DNA of 64,000 bases from Salvelinus alpinus (GCF_045679555.1 NC_092096.1:24741817-24805816); one strand, 5' to 3'. Counted from the first letter of the stretch, positions 1 to 11,990 are shown. The notes: generated by a model from the letters alone, not told the origin. Numbers and translations are program-made.

Positions 1-111
1 TGCACGTTTGAGCGCATGCATGCATCTGTGTCATACCATAGCACTCAGAGGGTTGCTCGCTAAGCACCTCTCCACAGCCTGTAACTTCTTCTGGCTGTTT
101 AACCACGGCTT

Positions 112-900
112 CACTCCTACATTCACTATGTAATCACACCAGTCACTCCTACATTCACTATGTAATCACACCGGTCACTCCTAAACTCATTATGTAATCA
201 CACCAGTCACTCCTAAACTCGTTATGTAATCACACCGGTCACTCCTAAACTCGTTATGTAATCACACCAGTCACTCCTAAACTCATTATGTAATCACACC
301 AGTCACTCCTAAACTCATTATGTAATCACACCGGTCACTCCTAAACTCGTTATGTAATCACACCAGTCACTCCTAAACTCATTATGTAATCACACCAGTC
401 ACTCCTAAACTCGTTATGTAATCACACCAGTCACTCCTAAACTCATTATGTAATCACACCAGTCACTCCTAAACTCATTATGTAATCACACCAGTCACTC
501 CTAAACTCATTATGTAATCACACCAGTCACTCCTAAACTCATTATGTAATCACACCGGTCACTCCTAAACTCGTTATGTAATCACACCAGTCACTCCTAA
601 ACTCGTTATGTAATCACACCAGTCACTCCTAAACTCATTATGTAATCACACCAGTCACTCCTAAACTCATTATGTAATTACACCAGTCACTCCTAAACTC
701 GTTATGTAATCACACCAGTCACTCCTAAACTCGTTATGTAATCACACCAGTCACTCCTAAACTCATTATGTAATCACACCGGTCACTCCTAAACTCATTA
801 TGTAATCACACCAGTCACTCCTAAACTCGTTATGTAATCACACCAGTCACTCCTAAACTCGTTATGTAATCACACCAGTCACTCCTACACTCATTACGTA
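112..900. repeat. 32-bp minisatellite, about 24 copies
   Basis: Tandem 32-bp unit containing CACTCCTAAACTC, then TTATGTAATCACACC and AGT or GGT. Units differ mainly at CA/CG (CTCATTATG or CTCGTTATG) and at AGT/GGT. A TTTAACCACGG just before the first unit (about 98-108) matches the extra segment of the 45-bp units downstream, so the two arrays are one family. Confidence 0.97.
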
Positions 901-3155
901 ATCACACTGGTTTAACCATGGTATCACTCCTACACTCATTACATAATCACACCGGTTTAACCATGGTGCCACTCCTACACTCATTACATAATCACACTGG
1001 TTTAACCATGGTATCACTCCTACACTCATTACGTAATCACACCAGTCACTCCTACACTCATTATGTAATCACACCGGTTTAACCATGGTATCACTCCTAC
1101 ACTCATTACGTAATCACACCAGTCACTCCTACACTCATTACATAATCACAGTGGTTTAACCATGGTATCACTCCTACACTCATTACGTAATCACACTGGT
1201 TTAACCATGGTATCACTCCTACACTCATTACGTAATCACACTGGTTTAACCATGGTATCACTCCTACACTCATTATGTAATCACACTGGTTTAACCATGG
1301 TGCCACTCCTACACTCATTATGTAATCACACTGGTTTAACCATGGCATCACTCCTACACTCATTACATAATCACACTGGTTTAACCACGGTATCACTCCT
1401 ACACTCATTACGTAATCACACTGGTTTAACCATGGTATCACTCCTACACTCATTACGTAATCACACTGGTTTAACCATGGTGCCACTCCTACACTCATTA
1501 CATAATCACACTGGTTTAACCATGGTATCACTCCTACACTCATTACGTAATCACACTGGTTTAACCATGGTATCACTCCTACACTCATTACGTAATCACA
1601 CTGGTTTAACCATGGTGCCACTCCTACACTCATTACATAATCACACTGGTTTAACCATGGTATCACTCCTACACTCATTACATAATCACACTGGTTTAAC
1701 CATGGCATCACTTCTATACTCATTACATAATCACACTGGTTTAACCATGGCATCACTCCTACACTCATTACATAATCACACTGGTTTAACCATGGCATCA
1801 CTCCTACACTCATTACATAATCACACTGGTTTAACCATGGCATCACTCCTACACTCATTACATAATCACACTGGTTTAACCATGGCATCACTCCTACACT
1901 CATTACATAATCACACTGGTTTAACCATGGCATCACTCCTACACTCATTACATAATCACACTGGTTTAACCATGGCATCACTCCTACACTCATTACATAA
2001 TCACACTGGTTTAACCATGGCATCACTCCTACACTCATTACATAATCACACTGGTTTAACCACGGTATCACTCCTACACTCATTACGTAATCACACTGGT
2101 TTAACCATGGTATCACTCCTACACTCATTACGTAATCACACTGGTTTAACCATGGTGCCACTCCTACACTCATTACATAATCACACTGGTTTAACCATGG
2201 TATCACTCCTACACTCATTACGTAATCACACTGGTTTAACCATGGTATCACTCCTACACTCATTACGTAATCACACTGGTTTAACCATGGTGCCACTCCT
2301 ACACTCATTACATAATCACACTGGTTTAACCATGGTATCACTCCTACACTCATTACATAATCACACTGGTTTAACCATGGCATCACTTCTATACTCATTA
2401 CATAATCACACTGGTTTAACCATGGCATCACTCCTACACTCATTACATAATCACACTGGTTTAACCATGGCATCACTCCTACACTCATTACATAATCACA
2501 CTGGTTTAACCATGGCATCACTCCTACACTCATTACATAATCACACTGGTTTAACCATGGCATCACTCCTACACTCATTACATAATCACACTGGTTTAAC
2601 CATGGCATCACTCCTACACTCATTACATAATCACACTGGTTTAACCATGGCATCACTCCTACACTCATTACATAATCACACTGGTTTAACCATGGTATCA
2701 CTCCTACACTCATTACATAATCACACTGGTTTAACCATGGCATCACTCCTACACTCATTACATAATCACACCGGTTTAACCACGGTGCCACTCCTACACT
2801 CATTACATAATCACACTGGTTTAACCATGGCATCACTCCTACACTCATTACATAATCACACTGGTTTAACCATGGCATCACTCCTACACTCATTACATAA
2901 TCACACTGGTTTAACCATGGCATCACTCCTACACTCATTACATAATCACACTGGTTTAACCATGGCATCACTCCTACACTCATTACATAATCACACTGGT
3001 TTAACCATGGTATCACTCCTACACTCATTACATAATCACACTGGTTTAACCATGGCATCACTCCTACACTCATTACATAATCACACCGGTTTAACCACGG
3101 TGCCACTCCTACACTCATTACATAATCACACTGGTTTAACCATGGTATCACTCCT
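893..3155. repeat. 45-bp minisatellite, about 50 copies, with higher-order structure
   Basis: This is the same family as the 32-bp array, but each unit carries an additional stretch GGTTTAACCATGGTAT. It is mixed with 32-bp units until about 1150 and is uniform afterwards. Each unit contains ATTACGTAAT, ATTACATAAT or ATTATGTAAT plus the palindromes GGTTTAACC and ACCATGG. The unit length is 15 codons and lacks stops, so both strands are open for about 700 codons. I do not regard these frames as genes. Confidence 0.97.
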
Positions 3156-3771
3156 CACTCCCGGCCGTTCTACAACCCAGCGTATTAAGGCTAGAGTGGC
3201 TCTGTATCATAAGCAGTCTGGTGGTTGTTGGCAGCTGTCTTGCGGCATGAGGTCATCCCCCCCAAAAGCCAACCTCCAGCGCAAATAGGACACAGATAAT
3301 GAAATTAACTGAACTGACCCAAACTAAAACCTTATTTGCAGTGTTTACATTCAGATTTATTGTGATGACATTTGATTCTGTTGTGTTACGTTGTGGTTTA
3401 TGATATCTCCAGTGGCACTGAGGTGCGTTATTCTGGAAAAGAGAAAAGGGAGAGAGACACAGAACATGGAGGACAGTGGGACTGAGGATTGAGTGAGCGG
3501 TGGCTGAGAAAGAGGACAGGCTGTGTGTGTGTGTGAGCGTTCGTGTGTGTGAGCGTGCATTTGCAATCCTGTGTGTGTGTGTGAGCATCTGCGCGTGCAT
3601 GAATGTATGTATGCATGCCGCCTGCTCGGGCAGAGAGCTCCAGTGTGTGCCTGGGTATCATCAGCTCAGTGTCATCTGGGTAAATGGCCTCAGTGCTATC
3701 TCTGCAGCACAGCCTGTTTACCATAATAAAACAGCTCCAATTCCTCCTCCCAGTCAATCGGCTTGCTGCCA
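3156..3771. other. Non-repetitive stretch with GT-rich patch
   Basis: No recognisable gene or element. A GT/TGTGAG-rich low-complexity patch lies at about 3520-3620. Short open frames here are interrupted and resemble no family I know. Confidence 0.6.
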
Positions 3772-4372
3772 TCTACCTATTGAAGCAGCACCAATGCCTG
3801 GAATTACAAGGGTTCAGATACCCTCTGGATACACACAGCACCAATAGCTTCCCATTTCACTAGAAGGGATGTATTTACCTACTAAATAGCATCGCCAATG
3901 ATTCCTATTTAAAAGGGCAATACACTGCCTATTGAAGCATCACCAATGATTCCTATTTAAAAGGGCAATACACTGCCTATTGAAGCATCGCCAATGATTC
4001 CTATTTAAAAGGGCAATACACTGCCTATTGAAGCATCACCAATGATTCCTATTTAAAAGGGCAATACACTGCCTATTGAAGCATCACCAATGATTCCTAT
4101 TTAAAAGGGCAATACACTGCCTATTGAAGCATCACCAATGATTCCTATTTAAAAGGGCAATACATTCCCTATTGAAGCATCACCAATGATTCCTATTTAA
4201 AAGGGCAATACACTGCCTATTGAAGCATCACCAATGATTCCTATTTAAAAGGGCAATACATTCCCTATTGAAGCATCACCAATGATTCCTATTTAAAAGG
4301 GCAATACACTGCCTATTGAAGCATCACCAATGATTCCTATTTAAAAGGGCAATACATTCCCTATTGAAGCAG
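3772..4372. repeat. 48-bp minisatellite, about 10 homogeneous copies
   Basis: The unit includes CCAATGATTCCTATTTAAAA, GGGCAATACACTGCC and TATTGAAGCATCA. The homogeneous core runs from 3888 to 4370. Upstream (3772-3887) are two degenerate units, recognisable by CTATTGAAGCAGCACCAATG. Variants alternate CACTGCC and CATTCCC. Confidence 0.95.
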
Positions 4373-4960
4373 CACTAGTAGTACTGTATGTCTCATTCGT
4401 CAAAACATGAAATCACCTTGAATACTTGCAACAGATCTCAGCGAGTATCCAAGCACAAATACTTGCAAACAATTTCAACCAATAGGAAAGCACCGCAAAT
4501 ACTTAAGCAGGATATCATCCAATAGGAAAGAATCTCAAATATTCCAAACCCATTTCAACCAATAGGAAAGCACCTAAACACTTGCAACGTATTCCAGACA
4601 ATAGCAAAGCATCTCAAAATACATTCAGAGGGATTGGAGCCAGTGGTAGAGTTGTTTCCAAGTAGACGATGAAAGAGCACTTCAGCCTGTGGTCCTCTAG
4701 GGATGCTGATACTGTACAGAGGGCAATGTCAGGCCGATGAGGCCATGCAGCACTGTGACCATTATGTCATGGCTGGGCAGAAGGGATGGTCCTCTCAGCG
4801 TCCCAGCAGAGAGCAGCCAGCTAGCCACCATGGGACTGCTGCCTAGCCACATCACGTCACTGTACCGCTAAACAGACCTGATGATGAACGTCCTACTGAG
4901 GGGATTATGAGTAACTTTTTCATCCCTTTTCTGGGAGTTGTTCATTATGGATTGAAAATG
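4373..4960. other. Unique stretch with degenerate ~40-bp repeat
   Basis: CCAATAGGAAAG recurs at 4479, 4519 and 4559, with a decayed version near 4593. This suggests an old tandem repeat of about 40 bp. The remainder (about 4620-4960) shows nothing I recognise. Confidence 0.55.
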
Positions 4961-7900
4961 TGTGATGAACCGAGGTCAGGGTGTAGATAATGAACTGAGG
5001 TCAGGGTGTAGGTAATGAACTGAGGTCAGGGTGTAGGTAATGAACTGAGGTCAGGGTGTAGGTAATGAACTGGGGTCAGGGTGTAGGTAATGAACTGAGG
5101 TCAGGGTGTAGGTAATGAACTGAGGTCAGGGTGTAGGTAATGATCTGAGGTCAGGGTGTAGGTGATGAACTGAGGTCAGGGTGTAGGTAATGATCTGAGG
5201 TCAGGGTGTAGGTAATGAACTGAGGTCAGGGTGTAGGTGATGAACTGAGGTCAGTGTGTAGGTAATGAACTGAGGTCAGGGTGTAGGTGATGAACTGAGG
5301 TCAGGGTGTAGGTAATGATCTGAGGTCAGGGTGTAGTTGATGAACTGAGGTCAGGGTGTAGGTAATGAACCGAGGTCAGGGTGTAGGTAATGAACTGAGG
5401 TCAGGGTGTAGGTAATGAACTGAGGTCAGGGTGTAGGTAATGAACTGAGGTCAGGGTGTAGGTAATGAACTGAGGTCAGGGTGTAGGTAATGAACTGAGG
5501 TCAGGGTGTAGTTGATGAACTGAGGTCAGGGTGTAGGTAATGAACCGAGGTCAGGGTGTAGGTAATGAACTGAGGTCAGGGTGTAGGTAATGAACTGAGG
5601 TCAGGGTGTAGGTAATGAACTGAGGTCAGTGTGTAGGTAATGAACTGAGGTCAGGGTGTAGGTAATGAACTGAGGTCAGGGTGTAGGTGATGAACTGAGG
5701 TCAGGGTGTAGGTGATGAACTGAGGTCAGAGTGTAGGTAATGAACCGAGGTCAGTGTGTAGGTAATGAACTGAGGTCAGGGTGTAGGTAATGAACTAAGG
5801 TCAGGGTGTAGGTAATGAACTGAGGTCAGGGTGTAGGTAATGAACTGAGGTCAGGGTGTAGGTAATGAACTGAGGTCAGGGTGTAGGTAATGAACTGAGG
5901 TCAGGGTGTAGTTAATGAACTGAGGTCAGGGTGTAGGTGATGAACTGAGGTCAGGGTGTAAGTGATGAACTGAGGTCAGGGTGTAGGTAATGATCTGAGG
6001 TCAGGGTGTAGGTAATGAACTGAGGTCAGGGTGTAGGTAATGAACTGAGGTCAGGGTGTAGGTAATGATCTGAGGTCAGGGTGTAGGTAATGAACTGAGG
6101 TCAGGGTGTAGGTAATGAACTGAGGTCAGGGTGTAAGTGATGAACCGAGGTCAGGGTGTAGGTAATGAACTGAGGTCAAGGTGTAGGTAATGATCTGAGG
6201 TCAGGGTGTAGGTGATGAACTGAGGTCAGGGTGTAGGTAATGAACTGAGGTCAGGGTGTAGGTAATGAACTGAGGTCAGGGTGTAGGTAATGATCTGAGG
6301 TCAGGGTGTAGGTAATGAACTGAGGTCAGGGTGTAGGTAATGAACTGAGGTCAGGGTGTAGGTAATGAACTGAGGTCAGGGTGTAGGTAATGAACTGAGG
6401 TCAGGGTGTAGGTAATGATCTGAGGTCAGGGTGTAGGTAATGAACTGAGGTCAGGGTGTAGGTAATGAACTGAGGTCAGGGTGTAGGTAATGATCTGAGG
6501 TCAGGGTGTAGGTGATGAACTGAGGTCAGGGTGTAGGTGATGAACTGAGGTCAGGGTGTAGGTAATGAACTGAGGTCAGGGTGTAGGTAGTGAACTGAGG
6601 TCAGGGTGTAGGTAATGATCTGAGGTCAGGGTGTAGGTAATGAACTGAGGTCAGTGTGTAGGTAATGAACTGAGGTCAGGGTGTAGGTAATGATCTGAGG
6701 TCAGGGTGTAGGTAATGAACTGAGGTCAGGGTGTAGGTAATGAACTGAGGTCAGGGTGTAGGTGATGAACTGAGGTCAGGGTGTAGGTGATGAACTGAGG
6801 TCAGGGTGTAGGTAATGAACTGAGGTCAGGGTGTTGGTAATGAACTGAGGTCAGGGTGTAGGTAATGAACTGAGGTCAGGGTATAGGTAATGATCTGAGG
6901 TCAGGGTGTAGGTAATGAACTGAGGTCAGGGTGTAGGTAATGATCTGAGGTCAGGGTGTAGGTAATGATCTGAGGTCAGGGTGTAGGTGATGAACTGAGG
7001 TCAGGGTGTAGGTGATGAACTGAGGTCAGGGTGTAGGTAATGAACTGAGGTCAGGGTGTAGGTAGTGAACTGAGGTCAGGGTGTAGGTAATGATCTGAGG
7101 TCAGGGTGTAGGTAATGAACTGAGGTCAGTGTGTAGGTAATGAACTGAGGTCAGGGTGTAGGTAATGATCTGAGGTCAGGGTGTAGGTAATGAACTGAGG
7201 TCAGGGTGTAGGTAATGAACTGAGGTCAGGGTGTAGGTGATGAACTGAGGTCAGGGTGTAGGTGATGAACTGAGGTCAGGGTGTAGGTAATGAACTGAGG
7301 TCAGGGTGTTGGTAATGAACTGAGGTCAGGGTGTAGGTAATGAACTGAGGTCAGGGTATAGGTAATGATCTGAGGTCAGGGTGTAGGTAATGAACTGAGG
7401 TCAGGGTGTAGGTAATGATCTGAGGTCAGGGTGTAGGTGATGAACTGAGGTCAGGGTGTAGGTGATTAACTGAGGTCAGGGTGTAGGTAATGAACTGAGG
7501 TCAGGGTGTAGGTGATGAACTGAGGTCAGGGTGTAGGTAATGATCTGAGGTCAGGGTGTAGGTAATGAACTGAGGTCAGTGTGTAGGTAATGAACTGAGG
7601 TCAGGGTGTAGGTAATGAACTGAGGTCAGGGTGTAGGTAATGATCTGAGGTCAGGGTGTAGGTGATGAACTGAGGTCAGGGTGTAGGTAATGAACTGAGG
7701 TCAGGGTGTAGGTAATGAACTGAGGTCAGGGTGTAGGTAATGAACTGAGGTCAGTGTGTAGGTAATGAACTGAGGTCAGGGTGTAGGTAATGAACTGAGG
7801 TCAGGGTGTAGGTAATGAACTGAGGTCAGGGTGTAGGTAATGATCTTAGGTCAGGGTGTAGCTAATGAACTGAGGTCAGGGTGTAGGTAATGAACTGAGG

Positions 7901-8139
7901 TCAGGGTGTAGGTAATGAACTGAGGTCAGGGTGTAGGTAATGAACTGAGGTCAGGGTGTAGGTAATGATCTGAGGTCAGGGTGTAGGTAATGAACTGAGG
8001 TCAGGGTGTAGGTAATGAACTGAGGTCAGGGTGTAGGTAATGAACTGAGGTCAGGGTGTAGGTAATGAACTAAGGTCAGGGTGTAGGTAATGAACTGAGG
8101 TCAGGGTGTAGGTAATGAACTGAGGTCAGGGTGTAGGTA
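4961..8139. repeat. 25-bp minisatellite, about 127 copies
   Basis: The unit is TGAACTGAGGTCAGGGTGTA plus GGTAA. Variant letters are TGATCT for TGAACT, GGTGA for GGTAA, and rarer GTGTT, GTATA and GGTAG units. The rare variants recur in the same order 475 bp apart, which shows a 19-unit higher-order duplication around 6520-7400. There is no long open frame because the unit contains TAA/TGA and is not a multiple of three. Confidence 0.98.
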
Positions 8140-8466
8140 TGGACATTTTATTGGTCATTGCGTTTTTATACCACCTCTCGTTTTCAGATTTACCCCTTTA
8201 TAACCTTTGGCTTTTGACCCAGGCGGCTTTGCGATCTAGTGATCTGTGGGCACAGGGTGGCCCATGAGGGTTGGAGCCTGGGGGGGGGACAGTTGTGTTT
8301 GGGAGGATTTTCAACCTCTGTATCTGCTCTGGATTGGCACAGTGCCACGAGCCTCACAGGAAACCATGGAGAGGAAGAGAGAGAGAGGGGAAATGGCAAC
8401 AGTTTATCTGTCTGTTAAAAGACCCCCTCCTGGATGTCTGTTTGTCTGCCTGTCTGTTTTTAAAAA
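8140..8466. other. Unique stretch, no feature recognised
   Basis: Short open frames occur on both strands, but none carries a known motif. A G-run lies at 8280-8288 and a GA-rich patch at about 8370-8390. Confidence 0.5.
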
Positions 8467-8609
8467 AGTAAATAAAGGCATGCACCTTTATTTAACTAGG
8501 CTATTTACAATGACGGCCTACCAGAAGGCAAAAGGCCACCTCCGGGGACTGGGATAAAAAAATTTAAATATAGGACAAAACACACATCACAACACCATAA
8601 CACTACATA
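8467..8609 (-). mobile_element. 3' end of a salmonid LINE (RSg-1-like), left part
   Basis: ACCTTTATTTAACTAGGC at 8485 is the reverse complement of the GCCTAGTTAAATAAAGGT tail shared with the SINEs at 25.8 and 38.9 kb. It is followed by an AC/CA-rich segment ending CACTACATA. The natural continuation (AAAGAGAGACCTAAGAC) is not adjacent but lies at 10448, so about 1.84 kb has been inserted. The family name is from recall. Confidence 0.6.
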
Positions 8610-8612
8610 TAG

Positions 8613-8982
8613 TGTCACGGCCTGATCTGTTTCACCTGTCCTTGTACTTGTCACACCCCCCCTCCAGGTGTCGCCTGTCTTCCCCAATATCCCCTGTGTA
8701 TTTATACCTGTGTTCTCTGTCTGTTTGTTGTCAGTTCGTCTTGTATATTTTTCAAGTCAACCAGCGTGTTTTCCTGTACTTCTGCATCTATTCTCTTTTT
8801 GCTATTCCTCCCGGTCTTGACCCTTGCCTGTCCTGTCTCTGAGCCCGCCTGCCTGACCACTCTGCCTGCCCCCGACCCTGAGCCTGCCTGCCGACCTGTA
8901 CCTCTGCCTCCCTCTGGATTACCGACCTCTGCCTGCCTTGACCTGTCTACTGCTTGCCTCATTAAACCTCATTGAACATTAA
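8613..8982 (+). mobile_element. LTR-like or other interspersed repeat, split by a piggyBac-like insertion
   Basis: It begins TGTCACGG, like the TGTCACG starts of the two solo LTRs in this window, and is rich in CCTGCCTG-type pyrimidine blocks. It appears to resume at 10399-10445 (ACATTGTTACTTCGACAGTC onward) beyond the internal insertion. No clean 5-bp target duplication is visible; only an ATA triplet is shared by the flanks (8607-8609 and 10446-10448). The class assignment is tentative. Confidence 0.45.
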
Positions 8983-10394
8983 ACCACTTGACGCTAGGGG
9001 TCATATTTTTTTAATAAAAAAGAAAATAACGTTCCCAAGGTAAACAGACTATTTCTCAGGTCCAGATCGTAGAATATGCATATCATTTACAGATTAGGAT
9101 AGAAAACACTCCAAAGTTTCCAAAACTGTCAAAAATATTGTCTGTGAGTATAACAAAACTGATTCTGCAGGCGAAAACCTGAGAAAATCTAACCCGGAAG
9201 TCATTTTTTTTAAAAATCTGTGTTTCCTGGCCCGTCTTTCTTCCATTTAAAGGGGTATCAACCAGATTCCTTTTCCAATGGCTTCCTCAGCCTGTGACCA
9301 GGCTTTAGACATAGTTTCAGGCTTTTATTTTGAAAAATGAGCGAGATTTTTCAAAACTAGTCAGGTGTCCTCTGATTAGTTCCAGCGTGCGAGAGGGGTA
9401 GCTCTCCATGTTCTTTCTATCTTTTATTGCATAGGTTACGGTCCGGTTGAAATATTATCGATTATGTTTGTTAAAAACAACCTGAGGATTGATTATAAAA
9501 AACATTTGACATGTTTCTACGAACATTACGGATACTTTTTGGAATTTTCGTCGAACGGAACGAGGCTTTGGTTTTCTGAACATAACGCGCAACCCAAATG
9601 GCGTTTTTTTGTTATAAAAAGTAATATTTATCGAACAAAAAGAACATTTGTTGTGTAACTGGGAGTCTCGTGAGTGCAAACATCCGAAGATTATCAAAGG
9701 TAAGCGATTAATTTTATTGCTTTTCTGACTTTCGTGACCATGCTAATTTGGGGCTAGCTGTTGTAGCATTGATTGATACACTCACAAAAGCTTGGATTGC
9801 TTTCGCTGCAAAGCATATTTTCAAAATCTGACACGATAGGTGGATTAACAACAAGCTAAACTGTGTTTTGGTATATTTCACTTGTGATTGCATGATTATA
9901 AATATTTTTAGTAATATTTTTGAGTCTGATACGTTTGGGAAATTTCTTCTGCCTTTCAGGACCGGAACGAGTCTGTAGTTTTCTGAACATAACGCGCAAC
10001 CCAAATGGCATTTTTTTGTTATAAAAGTAATATTTATCGAACAAAAATAACATTTATTGTGTAACTGGGAGTCTCGTGAGTGCAAACATCCGAAGATTAT
10101 CAAAGGTAAGCGATTAATTTTATTGCTTTTACGAATTTTGTGACCATGCTAATTTGGGGCTAGCTGTTGTAGCATTGATTGATACACTCACAAAAGCTTG
10201 GATTGCTTTCGCTGCAAACCATATTTTCAAAATCTGACACGATAGGTGGATTAACAACAAGCTAAGCTGTGTTTTGGTATATTTCACTTGTGATTGCATG
10301 ATTATAAATATTGTTAGTAATATTTTGCGCCCTGCAATTCAGCGGTTGTTTAGGAAAATGATCCCGCTAAAGGGATCCGTAGCGCAGAGAAGTT
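8983..10394. mobile_element. Non-autonomous piggyBac-like element, TTAA-flanked
   Basis: TTAA occurs immediately on each side (8979-8982 and 10395-10398), the hallmark target site of piggyBac transposons. The left end reads ACCACTTGACGCTAGGGGTC; the reverse complement of the right end has CTGCGCTACGGATC, so the termini share an imperfect inverted CGCTA.GG.TC. The 1.4-kb interior is A/T-rich with no transposase frame, so it would have to be mobilised in trans. Host sequence joins as CATTGAACATTAAACATTG once the element is skipped. Confidence 0.55.
9556..10326. repeat. Two-copy tandem duplication, 407-bp period, inside the piggyBac-like element
   Basis: CATAACGCGCAACCCAAATG occurs at 9581 and 9988. 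The copies stay nearly identical through CGTGAGTGCAAACATCCGAA and AGTAATATTTT, with a few substitutions and single-base indels. The duplication is internal to the TTAA-flanked element. Confidence 0.92.
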
Positions 10395-10445
10395 TTAAAC
10401 ATTGTTACTTCGACAGTCTGCACCTGGGTCTTACCTTGATCTCTG

Positions 10446-10800
10446 ATAAAGAGAGACCTAAGACAACAACATAGCATGGCAGCAACACATGAAAACACAG
10501 CATGGTAGCAACACAACATGACAACAACACCACATGGCAGCAGCACAACATGGTAGCAGTAAAACATATGGTACAAACATTATTGGGCGCAGTCAACAGC
10601 ACAAAGGGCAAGAAGGTAGAGACAACAATACATTACGCGAAGCAACGACAACTGTCAGTAAGAGTGTCCATGATTGAGTCTTTGAATGAAGAGATGGAGA
10701 TAAAACGGTCCAGTTTGAGTGTTTTTTGCAGCTCGTTCCAGTCACTTCCTGCAGCGACCTGAAAGGAGGCACGACCCAGGGATGTGTGTGCTTTGAGGAC
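10446..10800 (-). mobile_element. Salmonid LINE fragment, continuation of 8467-8609
   Basis: It starts ATAAAGAGAGACCTAAGAC, then CAACA/CATGGTAGCA repeats and TGTCCATGATTGAGTC. From recall, this is the same interspersed repeat whose 3' tail sits at 8467-8609. It stops near GGACCTATAAC (about 10800). Confidence 0.5.
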
Positions 10801-10841
10801 CTATAACTTTTAATGAACTACAATGTATATGGGCTGTAAAC

Positions 10842-10955
10842 AGAGAGGCAGACAGACAAACAGACAGGCAGACAGGCAGACAGGCAGACAGGCAGAAAGA
10901 CAGGCAGACATGTAGAAAGACAGACAGGCAGACAAGCAGACAGGCAGACAGACAG
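10842..10955. repeat. (CAGA/GGCA)n low-complexity array
   Basis: Imperfect GACAGGCA and GACAGACA tetranucleotide repeats for about 110 bp. It separates the two oppositely oriented pieces of the LINE-like repeat. Confidence 0.93.
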
Positions 10956-10956
10956 G

Positions 10957-11038
10957 CCTCACTCCCCTCTATCTGAGATACCTACTGCAGCCCTCATCCT
11001 CCACAACACCCGTTCTGCCAGTCACATTCCGTTAACAA
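10957..11038 (+). mobile_element. LINE fragment in inverted orientation
   Basis: GGCCTCACTCCCCTC to CACATTCCGTTAA is, by recall, the reverse complement of the segment that normally follows GGGACCTTTAAC in the repeat ending at 10800. This suggests an inversion with breakpoints at the CAGA array. It rests on recalled consensus and needs a database comparison. Confidence 0.4.
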
Positions 11039-11291
11039 CACAAAATCCTATCATCCCATCAAATATCAATCATCCACCTGCCGTCATCCTAAATGGACAC
11101 ACAGTCACACTTTATTTCAGAGGATGACCTGCCACCTGCTAGTGGAACGATGACGGGAGGTTTCCACTGGCTGGGAAAATGCATCCTTTGTTACACTGCT
11201 TACATGACCAAGGTGTCAGGGTGACCCAGAGACCACTCTGTATTCTGAAGTCTAATGGAACACAACACAGGCTGCCTCTGCAGTCTATACA
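11039..11291. other. Unique stretch
   Basis: No gene or repeat recognised between the inverted LINE piece and the inverted-repeat arm that begins at 11292. Confidence 0.5.

Positions 11292-11990
<699 letters not shown>

Noticed and set aside
1106..3288. Open frames of about 680 and 708 codons on opposite strands (period-15 peptides)
   Set aside because: They follow the 45-bp tandem array exactly, both strands are open at once, and nothing outside the array resembles a protein.
3888..4370. CRISPR-like array (48-bp repeat)
   Set aside because: No unique spacers; the whole period is repeated, and the DNA is eukaryotic.
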